Notes: a model not told the origin generated them from the sequence alone. 27,705 bases of DNA from Sulfurospirillum sp. UBA6810 (GCA_002469305.1 DKEY01000036.1:201-27905), one strand, 5' to 3'. Numbered from the stretch's first letter, positions 1-8,265 are shown. Numbers and translations are program-made.

Positions 1-53
1 CTTAGGATCTGGTGCCTCGCGGCGTGGAAGTTCGAGTCTTCTCATCCGCACCA
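1..53 (+). tRNA. tRNA-Leu(UAG), 3' part only
   Basis: The window opens inside the anticodon loop. Bases 1-7 read C-T-TAG-G-A, which places T33 before a TAG anticodon. The 3' half of the anticodon stem follows. Next comes a long variable arm with a GCC-TCGC-GGC hairpin, typical of class II tRNAs. The T arm (25-41) has the TTCGAGT loop and is closed by a G-T pair. The acceptor strand CATCCGC, discriminator A50 and an encoded CCA (51-53) complete it. The long variable arm and A73 fit leucine. The D arm and 5' acceptor strand lie outside the window, so the isotype rests on the anticodon and variable arm alone. Confidence 0.88.
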
Positions 54-84
54 TCAACTTCAAATAAAAATCAATGACTTATAA

Positions 85-522
85 CTAAAATAGTTTTTCA
101 CTAAATGCTATATCTGTTACTACAAAATTTTCCAAGCTTATAACAGTCATCATACTCTCTCTTTTTGGAAAATATGCTATATCTTCATCTTCTTCTAATA
201 ATCCTATGGCATAAGAGTACTTTTTAAACTTTGGTAACATAAAAAGATTCATAATCATACCAGGAACAGAAGTAGCATCCATGAAGTATAGTGCGTTGTT
301 TTCACTCAGGTAGTTTGGATGTTTTTCTAAGTATGCTTTGATGATTTCCCCCTGAGCTTTTGTATAAGAGATGATGATTTTTTTAGTTTCAGCCGTGATT
401 GGCAGCTCTTTTTCAAATTGGTCTTTGATGACTAAATTATGTATAGGTAAGCCAACTTCAAGAGTTTTAGCAAAGAGTCCAAAGGGTAAAATAAGCAATA
501 AAACAAATAAAAAATATTTCAC
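85..522 (-). CDS. Exported thioredoxin-fold-like protein lacking cysteines (function unknown)
   Basis: A 145-residue protein with a clear signal peptide (residues 1-18, hydrophobic core then FAK), so it is probably periplasmic. After cleavage the start (VGLPIHNLVIKDQFEKELPI) resembles the opening of peroxiredoxin/redoxin proteins (VG-x-P-x-F-x-L-x-DQ-x-G/K). A strand-like KKIIISY segment follows, where redoxins carry the strand before the catalytic Cys. The protein has no cysteine at all, so a thiol redox role is excluded even if the fold is right. The start codon is GTG (522-520), supported by an AAGGAT ribosome site about 7 nt upstream. The fold assignment is an inference from a short sequence pattern; no named family is claimed. 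Confidence 0.6.
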   Translation of the reverse strand: MKYFLFVLLLILPFGLFAKTLEVGLPIHNLVIKDQFEKELPITAETKKIIISYTKAQGEIIKAYLEKHPNYLSENNALYFMDATSVPGMIMNLFMLPKFKKYSYAIGLLEEDEDIAYFPKRESMMTVISLENFVVTDIAFSEKLF

Positions 523-553
523 AACAAATCCTTTTTTTTGATAGATACATTTT

Positions 554-559
554 AGTATA
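554..559 (-). promoter_or_regulatory. Candidate -10 box for the 145-aa exported protein
   Basis: On the minus strand the box reads TATACT, about 32 nt before the GTG start and upstream of an AAGGAT ribosome site. No -35 element is evident, which is usual for sigma70 promoters in Campylobacterota. This is a pattern match only. Confidence 0.35.
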
Positions 560-586
560 TATAGATAAACATTGTTTTAATGATAA

Positions 587-2404
587 TTATTTTATGGAGT
601 TGTTACGAATGAAAATAAATTTTTCAAAATTATTTAAAAAACATTCTGTAAAAGTTGGGTCAAAATGTTCTCCTTTTTCTAGCTCGAAAAATTCTTTGAT
701 TTCTTTGTCACTCCAAGCAGCTTTGTAGATTCTCTCAAAACTAAGGGCATCAAAAACATCAGCTATTGCTACTATCCTTGCATATGGATGGATTTCCTCT
801 TCTTTAAGCCCATCAGGATATCCTTTGCCATTGTATTTTTCATGGTGTTCTTTCGCTATGATTGAGGCAGCTCTCAATAGTGGTCTTTCTGAGCTTTTTA
901 AAACATTGTAACCGATGAGAGAGTGTGTTTTCATCATCTCCCATTCTTCATTGTTAAAAGCACCAGGCTTTGTTAAAATAAAATCAGGAATAGCAACTTT
1001 ACCTATATCATGCATTGGAGAAGCCATAGCGATAAGGTTTGCCTCTTTTTCCTCATATCCTAACTCCAGAGCCAATAACTTTGCATATTCTGAGACTCTT
1101 TTTACATGAGAACCAGTCTCTTTACTTCTTGATTCAGCGAGTTCTCCCATCCTAAATATAAGTTCTTTTTGAGTATCTTCTATCTCTTCATTCAAAGCGA
1201 TGACTTTTGTGATTTCATTGCGTATAGCCATATACTCAACGATATTTTTATCTTTATCAAATATAGGAAGGATAGTAGAGTAAACCCAATAAGGGGAGCC
1301 GTCTTTTTTTTTATTTTTAAAAACACCTTTCCATATTTTACCAGAGGTTATGGTGTCCCACAACTCGATAAAAACTTCTTTTGGAGTTTCTTCGTGCTTG
1401 ATGATATTGTGATTTACTCCTATAACATCTTCTTGCGAAAATCCAGTTGTTTTATAGAAGTACTCATTTGCAAATATTATATTTCCATCTAAGTCTGTAC
1501 GTGTAAGGATTGTACTTTCATTGATAGCTTTTTCATACTCTCCTGCACGTTGATATGCTTCTTCAAAGTTTGTATTAGAAATTTTTAAATCATTTTTCAA
1601 TTTTTCTCTTACGAGCTGGATTTCGGTGATATCTTGTCTTATACCTATAAACTCGATAATGTCACCATTTGAATCTATAATAGGATTTATAACAGCATCA
1701 ACCCAATAAGCACTTCCATCTTTTCTTTGATTTTTAACTATACCTCTCCACGGGTTTCCTTCTAAGATAGTTGTCCACATATCCTGAAAAGCTTTTTTTG
1801 GCATATCTGGATGACGAACTATACTGTGAGGTTTCCCTAGTAATTCACCCTCACTATATCCAGAGATTTTGCAAAATTGTTCATTTATAAAGATGATATT
1901 TCCATGTTTATCTGTTTTGGAGACGATAGAACTTCTATCCACAGCATCTTTGTACTCTTGTAAAATTTTCTTTTGAAGGATAGTGGCTTTTGTTTTTCTT
2001 TGAAAATCTATCCAAAAATCTATCTTTAGTAAAAGTTCTTCGGGGATAAAAGGCTTTAAAAAGAATTCGTTTGCCCCTTGTTTGATAAGTCGGGATACCA
2101 AAGTTGAGTCATATGATTTTGTGAGTATAAGGGTAGGTGTCTCTTTAGTATTGGAGTTTTTTTTCATAAATCTAAGAACATCTTCTCCATTTTTATCTGG
2201 CAGTTCCAAATCAAGAATGATAAGTTCAAAAGAATTTTCTATCAATTTTTTTTCAGCTTCTTGTGCATTTTGAGCAATAGCAAGTTGATAGTTTTTAGGT
2301 TTCAATAAAGAGCCAATCTGTTGTTGAATAAGAGTAGAATTATTTACAAGAAGAATTTTAGCATAGGGGTTTTTATGGGATGTGTCTTTGACAAAACAAT
2401 GCAT
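587..2404 (-). CDS. Response regulator-PAS-PAS-HD-GYP domain cyclic-di-GMP phosphodiesterase
   Basis: A 605-residue cytoplasmic signalling protein with no membrane segment. Domain order: receiver (about 15-135, candidate phosphoacceptor D65 in LIILD, Lys in LKP at 117), PAS 1 (about 150-262), PAS 2 (about 290-402), short helix, HD-GYP (about 415-595). The catalytic domain carries H465-D466 in HDIGK, then HHEKYNGKGYP (520-530), the intact motif of HD-GYP enzymes that hydrolyse c-di-GMP. The two PAS domains are clearly duplicates: both have a D-x-x-GNIIF opening, a GxPHSIVRHPDMP / GVNHNIIKHEETP segment, and KDGSxYWV. This PAS type is common in redox or energy sensing. In the receiver, the acidic pair that normally follows strand 1 is Asn-Asn (N21-N22), so Mg2+ binding and phosphorylation are doubtful. 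An AGGGG ribosome site lies before ATG. It reads in the same direction as pyk, 77 bp downstream of that gene. Confidence 0.92.
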   Translation of the reverse strand: MHCFVKDTSHKNPYAKILLVNNSTLIQQQIGSLLKPKNYQLAIAQNAQEAEKKLIENSFELIILDLELPDKNGEDVLRFMKKNSNTKETPTLILTKSYDSTLVSRLIKQGANEFFLKPFIPEELLLKIDFWIDFQRKTKATILQKKILQEYKDAVDRSSIVSKTDKHGNIIFINEQFCKISGYSEGELLGKPHSIVRHPDMPKKAFQDMWTTILEGNPWRGIVKNQRKDGSAYWVDAVINPIIDSNGDIIEFIGIRQDITEIQLVREKLKNDLKISNTNFEEAYQRAGEYEKAINESTILTRTDLDGNIIFANEYFYKTTGFSQEDVIGVNHNIIKHEETPKEVFIELWDTITSGKIWKGVFKNKKKDGSPYWVYSTILPIFDKDKNIVEYMAIRNEITKVIALNEEIEDTQKELIFRMGELAESRSKETGSHVKRVSEYAKLLALELGYEEKEANLIAMASPMHDIGKVAIPDFILTKPGAFNNEEWEMMKTHSLIGYNVLKSSERPLLRAASIIAKEHHEKYNGKGYPDGLKEEEIHPYARIVAIADVFDALSFERIYKAAWSDKEIKEFFELEKGEHFDPTFTECFLNNFEKFIFIRNNSIK

Positions 2405-2481
2405 AAATACCCCTATAATATTTTTTTACATAATTTTAAAATATTGGCAATAAAAAATCATTGATTTTGCTCAATACAAGG

Positions 2482-3888
2482 CTATTTGTGGATTTGCTCT
2501 ATCTTCATCAGATTGGTTATCCCTATGGCCGTATTGGTTCCAGAAGTCAAAACTATGATGTCATTGTTATAGATAAAATCAAATTTACTCACTATCTCAA
2601 CTGCTTTTTTCTGAAAATCTTTAACATCTTTTATCTCATCAACTATGACAGAGTAAACACCTCTTGCTAGTGAGAGTTGAGAAGCTGTTTTTTTATTGGT
2701 AGTGATGGCAAAGACAAGAGCATTGGGCTTTAGTTTTTTGATATTTCTTGCTGTTGTGCCACTTTCTGAGAGGATAACTATGGCACTTGCCCCAATATCA
2801 TCAGCTGTACGAACCGTACCACTAGCGATAACTTCACTCATAGAGAGATGCTTGGGTGTAGAGGCTTGAAAATTGGCATAGTCTGTTCTTTCACATATCT
2901 TTGCCATAGTTTTGAGTGCTTCTAGGGGATACTTGCCTTTGGCAGTTTCACCCGAGAGCATTACAGCGTCTGTTCCATCTAGGATGGCATTTACAACATC
3001 ACCAGCTTCAGCTCTAGTAGGACGTGGATTTTTTATCATAGAATCAAGCATCTGCGTTGCTGTTATGACAATTTTTCCTGCTTTGTTACACATCTCTATC
3101 ATCTTTTTTTGTGCAAACGGTACATCTTCGATAGGGATTTCTACGCCTAAATCACCACGCGCAACCATGATGCCATCACTAGCTTCCAAAATACTCTCAA
3201 AATTTCTAATACCCTCATCATTTTCTATCTTAGAGATGATTTGGATATTTGGCTTATCGTTTTTTTTCAACTCTTCTCTTAGAGCTAGAACATCACTTGC
3301 TTTTCTCACAAATGAAGCTGCTATAAAGTCCACATTCATATCACACCCAAACTTGATATCTTCTATATCTTTTGTTGAGAGTGCTGGTAGATTGACTTGG
3401 ATATTTGGTAGATTTATACCTTTGTTTTCACCAAGAAAGCCAGAATTTTTGATAAGACAGTGTATCTCATCACCGATGATGTCTAAAACTTCTAGTGAGA
3501 TGAGCCCATCATCAAGCAAGATAGTATCTCTTTGTTTAAGGTCATTTACCAATCCCTCATAAGTGACTGCTACTTTATCATAATTGCCTACGTGTGATTT
3601 ATCTATGGTAAGTATGATGGTATCATTTGCTCTTAATGCTACTTCTTGAGAATCAATCAAAGACATAGTTCTTATCTCTGGACCCTTTGTATCAAGGAGT
3701 ATAGCGATGTTTTTATTTTTTACATGTGAAGCTTTTTTCATATTTTCAATTCTGATTTTATGTTCTGCATGACTTCCGTGAGAAAAGTTAAGACGCATGA
3801 CATCTAAGCCATCATCAATCAAAGAACACATCATCTCAAAGCTATCAGAAGCTGGTCCGATTGTAGCAACTATTTTTGTTTTTTTCAA
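2482..3888 (-). CDS. pyk: Pyruvate kinase
   Basis: A 468-residue cytosolic enzyme, the usual bacterial length, catalysing phosphoenolpyruvate + ADP to pyruvate + ATP. The N-terminus KIVATIGPAS and the MRLNFSHG segment (R32, N34, S36, H37) are the standard ADP/K+ site. LLDTKGPEIR spans about 64-73. The metal/PEP site is complete: K220 and E222 in ISKIENDEG, D246 in ARGDLGVEIP, T277 in ITATQMLDSM. The C-terminal domain (about 335-468) is present. The start is TTG at 3888-3886. It lies one base after the TAA of the upstream FAD-dehydrogenase gene, with an AAGG-type site inside the end of that gene, so the two are almost certainly cotranscribed and translationally coupled. Confidence 0.97.
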   Translation of the reverse strand: MKKTKIVATIGPASDSFEMMCSLIDDGLDVMRLNFSHGSHAEHKIRIENMKKASHVKNKNIAILLDTKGPEIRTMSLIDSQEVALRANDTIILTIDKSHVGNYDKVAVTYEGLVNDLKQRDTILLDDGLISLEVLDIIGDEIHCLIKNSGFLGENKGINLPNIQVNLPALSTKDIEDIKFGCDMNVDFIAASFVRKASDVLALREELKKNDKPNIQIISKIENDEGIRNFESILEASDGIMVARGDLGVEIPIEDVPFAQKKMIEMCNKAGKIVITATQMLDSMIKNPRPTRAEAGDVVNAILDGTDAVMLSGETAKGKYPLEALKTMAKICERTDYANFQASTPKHLSMSEVIASGTVRTADDIGASAIVILSESGTTARNIKKLKPNALVFAITTNKKTASQLSLARGVYSVIVDEIKDVKDFQKKAVEIVSKFDFIYNNDIIVLTSGTNTAIGITNLMKIEQIHK

Positions 3889-3889
3889 T

Positions 3890-5173
3890 TTAACTACCTT
3901 TTTTTAAGATACCATTTACTGCTCTAATCCCAGAAGCCCAAGCTCCCGTGATACCTCTGCTTGTTCCAGCGCCATCACCTATGATGTAGTAGCCATCTTT
4001 TACCATAAAAAAATCATCTACAAAATGAGGTTTATTTGAGTATGTTTTTATCTCAGGATAGTAGATGATAGTTGAGGGGTGCAAAATACCAGGGATGATG
4101 GTATCGAGCATTTTTAAAGACTTCCATATATCACGTAAGATTTTAGCTGGCATACTTAAAGATAAATCTCCTGCTATGGCACTTTTAAGAGTTGGTTCAA
4201 AGTCATAAAGATCAGAGTTAAAAGTCTCTTTTTTACTTCTGATTCCCATTCTAAAGTCTCCCACTCTTTGCATGATAACAGAGCCTCCGCTGAGTTGCAT
4301 AACCATCTCTCCCAAAATCTTGCCAAACTGCTGGCCACTTACGACTGGCTCTGTGAGGCGTATGGTTTTGAGCATCGCAAAATTGACCAAGTCATTTCTT
4401 GCATTTTCTCTTGAGAGGGAGTGCCCGTTTACGGAGTAGTAACCTTTGTATTTTTCACGTACTATGTGTGCACAGCCTGAGTTTGTACAAAAAGTTCTTA
4501 CTTTGTTTGGAAAGAGAATCTTTGGATCATAATACTCCCTTACTATGGGGTAGTTTGCCTCTCTTGTTTCTATCCTTACTCCTATATCTACTATGTTGTC
4601 ACTATAAGCGATATCAAGTCTATCCATCTGCTCTTGTAACCAATCATAATCAGCCCTGCCAGGAGCTAAGATGAGATGTTTAAAGCATAGGATATTGCCA
4701 TCTTCCAAGGTAAGCTCTTTTGTTTTGTTTGAGAGTTCTTTCACTTCAGTGTGTAAAGCAACTTCTACATGTAAGGATTTTAAACGCTCGATAAGGCTTC
4801 CTATGAGTTCACTTGACTTGTCAGTTCCTACATGTGCTTGGTCGATAGAGAGGATTTCTACTCCTATCTTTTGAGCTCTGTTTATATACTTGTCTATATT
4901 TTGTCTTGTTTCCATTTTTGGATTTAGGTGAACTCTTACTTCTTTGAGTAACTCTTCAGCTTCTTCTTTTTTCCAGTGTTCATAAGGAAATCCAACAGGA
5001 AAGGTATAGTTTTGTTTGCAGTCATTTCTAAGCCCACCAGAACTTATCTTTTTCTTTTCGATGAGTAAAACAGATAAGTTTGAGTTTTCAGCAACTTTAA
5101 AAGCAGCACCAAGACCTGCCGGACCCGAACCAACTATGATAACGTCATAGTGCGATTTTAGTGTAGTTTTCAT
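3890..5173 (-). CDS. FAD-dependent dehydrogenase (COG2509-type NAD(P)/FAD oxidoreductase)
   Basis: A 427-residue flavoprotein. The N-terminal Rossmann motif VIIVGSGPAG (11-20, glycines 15, 17, 20) binds the ADP part of FAD, followed by the acidic end of strand 2 (LLIEKK). GLRNDCKQNYTFPVG and CTNSGCAHIVRE are conserved in the family I recognise as 'uncharacterised FAD-dependent dehydrogenase' (COG2509). The C-terminal YIIGDGAGTSRGITGAWASG is the second FAD-binding segment. Substrate and physiological role are unknown for this family. It lies between mgtE (18 bp upstream) and pyk (1 bp downstream) in a probable operon. No strong Shine-Dalgarno is seen; a TATACT box lies 6 nt before ATG (see findings). 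Confidence 0.85.
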   Translation of the reverse strand: MKTTLKSHYDVIIVGSGPAGLGAAFKVAENSNLSVLLIEKKKISSGGLRNDCKQNYTFPVGFPYEHWKKEEAEELLKEVRVHLNPKMETRQNIDKYINRAQKIGVEILSIDQAHVGTDKSSELIGSLIERLKSLHVEVALHTEVKELSNKTKELTLEDGNILCFKHLILAPGRADYDWLQEQMDRLDIAYSDNIVDIGVRIETREANYPIVREYYDPKILFPNKVRTFCTNSGCAHIVREKYKGYYSVNGHSLSRENARNDLVNFAMLKTIRLTEPVVSGQQFGKILGEMVMQLSGGSVIMQRVGDFRMGIRSKKETFNSDLYDFEPTLKSAIAGDLSLSMPAKILRDIWKSLKMLDTIIPGILHPSTIIYYPEIKTYSNKPHFVDDFFMVKDGYYIIGDGAGTSRGITGAWASGIRAVNGILKKGS

Positions 5174-5191
5174 AACTTTAGTATAGCCACT

Positions 5192-6562
5192 TTATAAAAG
5201 TATCAAGGTAGCAAGCCCAAGAAAACTAAAAAATCCAACGATATCAGTTACTGTGGTTAACAAAACTGTACTTCCTATCGCTGGGTCTATATCTGCTTTT
5301 TGCAACACTAGGGGGATAACAGCTCCAAAAAAACCAGCACTTAAAAGGTTGACTATCATAGAAAGAGCGATAACAATGCCAAGTAAAGGGATAGAAAACC
5401 AAAGATAAGAGATGACACCTATAACAAATGCAAAAATGAGTCCATTGACTAAAGAGAGGATAATCTCTTTGTAGATAGTTCGTTTGGCATCACTTCCCTC
5501 AATCTCACCAAGAGCCATTTGTCTAACTGTTACCGTGAGTGTTTGTGTTCCGGCATTGCCTCCCATAGATGCTACGATAGGCATCAAAACAGCAAGTGCG
5601 ACTATGGATTGGATAGTTGTATCAAAAAAGCCGATAACAACAGAAGCGAGTATGGCAGTGATGAGGTTGATGCCTAGCCAAAAAGCTCTACTCTTTCCGA
5701 TAGTATAGAGATCTTCTTGTTCTTCTGCCTCGTCATTAACACCCGCCATGTTATAGATTTGTTCTGTTGCACTCTCTTCGATGATGTCATAGATATCATC
5801 AGAAGTGATACGCCCTATGAGTTTGTTTGTGTCGTCTATGACGGGGATGGCTGTTAAGTTATAGTTAGTAACCATGTTTACAACATCTTGGACATCTTCT
5901 TTATGGTTTGTACTATAATTTTTTAGTTTATCACTTGGTATATGATCAAAAGTAAGTTCATGGTCAAAGATGATAAGCTCTTCTAATCCAACAGAGCCTA
6001 AAAATTTCCCCTCTTTATCCATGATATAACAGTGAAATATATTGTCGATTTCACCACTCTCTTTTAAATCTTTGAGTCTTTTTATAGCCGTGCCTATGTG
6101 TTCATCAAGCGTAGCACTAAAAAGTTCCGTTTGCATGTAAGAACCAGCTTCATAATCCTCATAGGCTATAAGCTGTTCGATGATCTCTTTATCTTCATCA
6201 TCAAAACTCTCTAAAATCTCTTGAGCTATATCTTCGTTGTCTTCACTCAGGATTTGGATAAAGTCAGCAGCATCATCGGTATCCATCATAGAGGCGATAT
6301 TTGCTATCTTTTTGATACTTAAAAGCTCACTCAACTCCTCTTGGATATGCTCTGGCATCTCACTGAGCACTTCAGCAAAGAGTTCGCTTGGTATCTTCTT
6401 GACTATCTTAGAGTAGAGTTCAAAATCCAAATCTCTCAGTTCTAATAGTTGTTCGGATATGTCATAAGGGTGTATCTGGCAAGTATCGTTTTTGTACTCT
6501 TTTATCTCATTTAGTATGACTTTGTTAAGTTCTTGCGTTTCATTTAAAACTTCTTCACCCAT
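5192..6562 (-). CDS. mgtE: Magnesium transporter MgtE
   Basis: A 456-residue Mg2+ channel of standard length. Order: acidic superhelical N domain (about 35-138, rich in Glu/Asp, the Mg2+-sensing part), two CBS domains (about 140-265, with AIPVIDDTNKLIGRITSDD typical of CBS), linker/plug helix, then five membrane segments (about 295-456). The hallmark MPIVASMGGNAGTQT (327-341) is in the pore-forming region. In characterised MgtE proteins high cytosolic Mg2+ bound at the N and CBS domains closes the pore; the acidic residues for this appear present. The start ATG follows AAAGAG. It is divergent from a CorA-type gene 77 bp away and leads a probable operon with the FAD dehydrogenase and pyruvate kinase (a Mg2+-dependent enzyme). 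Confidence 0.96.
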   Translation of the reverse strand: MGEEVLNETQELNKVILNEIKEYKNDTCQIHPYDISEQLLELRDLDFELYSKIVKKIPSELFAEVLSEMPEHIQEELSELLSIKKIANIASMMDTDDAADFIQILSEDNEDIAQEILESFDDEDKEIIEQLIAYEDYEAGSYMQTELFSATLDEHIGTAIKRLKDLKESGEIDNIFHCYIMDKEGKFLGSVGLEELIIFDHELTFDHIPSDKLKNYSTNHKEDVQDVVNMVTNYNLTAIPVIDDTNKLIGRITSDDIYDIIEESATEQIYNMAGVNDEAEEQEDLYTIGKSRAFWLGINLITAILASVVIGFFDTTIQSIVALAVLMPIVASMGGNAGTQTLTVTVRQMALGEIEGSDAKRTIYKEIILSLVNGLIFAFVIGVISYLWFSIPLLGIVIALSMIVNLLSAGFFGAVIPLVLQKADIDPAIGSTVLLTTVTDIVGFFSFLGLATLILL

Positions 6563-6589
6563 TTTAAACTCTTTTTGTTATTTTTTTTG

Positions 6590-6595
6590 CTATTC
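6590..6595 (+). promoter_or_regulatory. Candidate extended -10 box upstream of the corA-like gene
   Basis: TGC-TATTCT follows a long T-rich run (6571-6588) in the mgtE/corA divergent gap. It lies about 45 nt before the chosen ATG at 6640. T-rich tracts upstream of an extended -10 are a known feature of sigma70 promoters in Campylobacter. Weak evidence. Confidence 0.3.
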
Positions 6596-6639
6596 TCATG
6601 GCTAATTGTACACAAATATACATATCGAGGAAGTTAAAC

Positions 6640-7410
6640 ATGGATATAAATATCTTAAACGCTTTACACTTAGAAGATATAAACAATAGCGCACATCCTT
6701 CTGCTTTTTTTGAGGGGCATGGCTATAAGATACTTATATATAGACTTTTCAAATCTGACATCGATAGCTTGGAAGTTGTGTCATATCCTTTTATACTTAT
6801 TGATGGCGGTATATACGCTTATGATAGAGAGAAAAAGAGTACATCAAAGATAGAAGACTTTACAAGTTTTTATAATATCATCGATACTTTTGTAGATCAA
6901 AGTATGCAAAAAGTAGAATCATATGTAGAAAAAGTGGAAGAGCTAGAAGAGAAGATACACGAAAATCTCAGTGCTATACAAGACTGGGTTGTGTATAAAA
7001 AAGAGTTAGTTCGTATGGAGAGGATTTTGGCACAAGCTGTGAAAATCCACCAGTACTTTATAACCAAAACTGACACTATCAAAGAAGATAAGCATCTTTT
7101 TGCAGGGTTTGAAGATATAGAAGAGCATCTAAGTAGGATATATCGAGTTTGTGGGATAAATATCATCAAACTCGATAGTATATATAGCCTTTATTCAACG
7201 CTTTCAAATGAAAAGATGAATACTACGATGTATATCCTCACTATCATCTCAGCTATTTTCCTTCCACTCAATTTACTAGTTGGATTTTTTGGGATGAATA
7301 CAGAGGGGATGTTTTTCTCAGGAAATCAAAGTGCGACGCTGTATGTAAGTGCTATCTTGATAGCTCTTTTTGTAGGACTTTATACATACTTTATAAAGTT
7401 TAAAAGATAA
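6640..7410 (+). CDS. CorA-family divalent cation (Mg2+) transporter
   Basis: A 256-residue protein, short for CorA but with its architecture. A cytoplasmic alpha/beta domain is followed by a long helix rich in Glu/Lys (about 85-200). Two C-terminal membrane helices follow, and the first ends in the signature GMN within LVGFFGMNTEGM, the selectivity motif of the CorA pore. A basic tail (KFKR) ends it. The start at 6640 is preferred over an in-frame ATG at 6598 because a GAGGAAG ribosome site lies 6 nt upstream of 6640, while nothing suitable precedes 6598. It is divergent from mgtE, so two unrelated Mg2+ transport systems are back to back. Co2+ or Ni2+ are possible substrates. Confidence 0.88.
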   Translation: MDINILNALHLEDINNSAHPSAFFEGHGYKILIYRLFKSDIDSLEVVSYPFILIDGGIYAYDREKKSTSKIEDFTSFYNIIDTFVDQSMQKVESYVEKVEELEEKIHENLSAIQDWVVYKKELVRMERILAQAVKIHQYFITKTDTIKEDKHLFAGFEDIEEHLSRIYRVCGINIIKLDSIYSLYSTLSNEKMNTTMYILTIISAIFLPLNLLVGFFGMNTEGMFFSGNQSATLYVSAILIALFVGLYTYFIKFKR

Positions 7411-7420
7411 GCTCTTGCGC

Positions 7421-7426
7421 TATAAT
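7421..7426 (+). promoter_or_regulatory. -10 box (TATAAT) for the NYN-domain gene
   Basis: A perfect TATAAT within TTGCGCTATAAT starts 10 bp after the corA stop. It would give a transcript starting near 7433, ahead of AAAGG and the ATG at 7454. It therefore argues against a TTG at 7415 as the translation start, since that codon would lie upstream of transcription. The same GCTATAAT core recurs at 12341 and 26917. Confidence 0.6.
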
Positions 7427-7453
7427 GAGCTTAAAGACTATAAAGGCTTAAAA

Positions 7454-8197
7454 ATGAAAGATTTGGCAGAACAAAAGAAGATAGTTGTACTTATAGATGC
7501 AGATAACGCACAGTTATCCAAAGTTCCACTTGTTTTATCTGAACTCTCCTCTCATGGGCATATCATCGTCAAGCGTGCTTATGGTGATTGGTCGAGTCCA
7601 TATCTGAAAAAATGGAAAGATAGTCTGAATGAACTCGCGGTACAACCTATACAGCAGTTTGCTTACACGACTGGAAAAAACTCAACAGATGCTTCGATGA
7701 TTATCGATGCGATGGATTTACTCTATACAGAAAAATTTGATGCTTTTGCTCTAGTCTCTAGCGATAGTGACTTTACAAAACTCGCTTCAAGACTCAAAGA
7801 ATCTGAAGTATTTGTTTTTGGTTTTGGTGAGCATAAAACACCAATATCTTTTAGAAATGCCTGTGATGATTTTATCTTTACAGAAAATCTCAAAACAGAA
7901 ATCGAGATAGAAGAGACAGCTCAAAACCAACACAAAGAAAAGATAGATGATGTCTTACTTGTTTTACAACAAGCTTGGCAAAAGCATAGTGATGATGAGG
8001 GTTGGGTAGGTGTTGCCGTGGCTGGACAAATGGTAAAGAGGTTACATCCTGATTTTGACCCACGAAGTTATGGAGTGAGTAAGATGAGTGAACTTGTAGA
8101 TAAACTGAGTGACTATCTTGAAACTCGTAGAACCCCAGGACATGGGAAAACGACCATCGTAGAGTATCGACCTATCAAGAAAAAAAGCAAGAGATAG
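7454..8197 (+). CDS. NYN domain (PIN-like RNase) protein with C-terminal OST-HTH/LOTUS domain
   Basis: A 247-residue soluble protein. The N-terminal NYN domain (about 8-145) shows the PIN-like acidic set: D15 in VVLIDADNAQ, D79 in NSTDASMIIDAMDLL, D104/D106 in LVSSDSDFTKLASRL, and the closing VFGFG. These match the predicted metal-dependent ribonuclease site. The C-terminal part (about 162-240) fits the OST-HTH/LOTUS RNA-binding fold: DVLLVLQQAWQ, then GWVGVAVAGQMVKRLHPDFDPRSYGVSKMSELV. The pairing is a known bacterial architecture with little functional data. The start at 7454 is chosen because a TATAAT lies at 7421 and AAAGG precedes this ATG. It has its own promoter although it closely follows corA, and ends at a strong terminator. 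Confidence 0.87.
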   Translation: MKDLAEQKKIVVLIDADNAQLSKVPLVLSELSSHGHIIVKRAYGDWSSPYLKKWKDSLNELAVQPIQQFAYTTGKNSTDASMIIDAMDLLYTEKFDAFALVSSDSDFTKLASRLKESEVFVFGFGEHKTPISFRNACDDFIFTENLKTEIEIEETAQNQHKEKIDDVLLVLQQAWQKHSDDEGWVGVAVAGQMVKRLHPDFDPRSYGVSKMSELVDKLSDYLETRRTPGHGKTTIVEYRPIKKKSKR

Positions 8198-8199
8198 TG

Positions 8200-8236
8200 A
8201 GAGTATTTTTGTAGCATTGAACTACAAAAATACTCT
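8200..8236. terminator. Bidirectional intrinsic terminator between convergent genes
   Basis: A perfect 15-bp inverted repeat (8200-8214 with 8222-8236) has a 7-nt loop. Each arm contains a run of five T or A, so it can act for both the NYN gene (plus) and the zinc operon's last gene (minus). Its right edge overlaps the TTACATGTAA copy at 8236. Confidence 0.8.
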
Positions 8237-8245
8237 TACATGTAA
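8236..8245. repeat. TTACATGTAA palindrome, copy 1
   Basis: Exact copy and the only one in the window wholly outside coding sequence. It abuts the terminator between the NYN and eamA genes. Confidence 0.85.
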
Positions 8246-8265
8246 AGAATAAAACTCAACAAACT

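Noticed and set aside
576..594. Fur-box-like TGATAATTATTTT upstream of the 145-aa protein gene
   Set aside because: Only one half matches TGATAAT and the other arm is A/T-rich background. It is not convincing in AT-rich DNA.
915..1492. Plus-strand open frames inside the HD-GYP gene
   Set aside because: They are shadows of a clearly conserved minus-strand gene and show no domain, ribosome site or hydrophobic pattern expected of a protein.
6598..6639. Upstream ATG start for the CorA-type gene
   Set aside because: No ribosome site precedes it, and the extra residues are unlike CorA starts. GAGGAAG marks the start at 6640.
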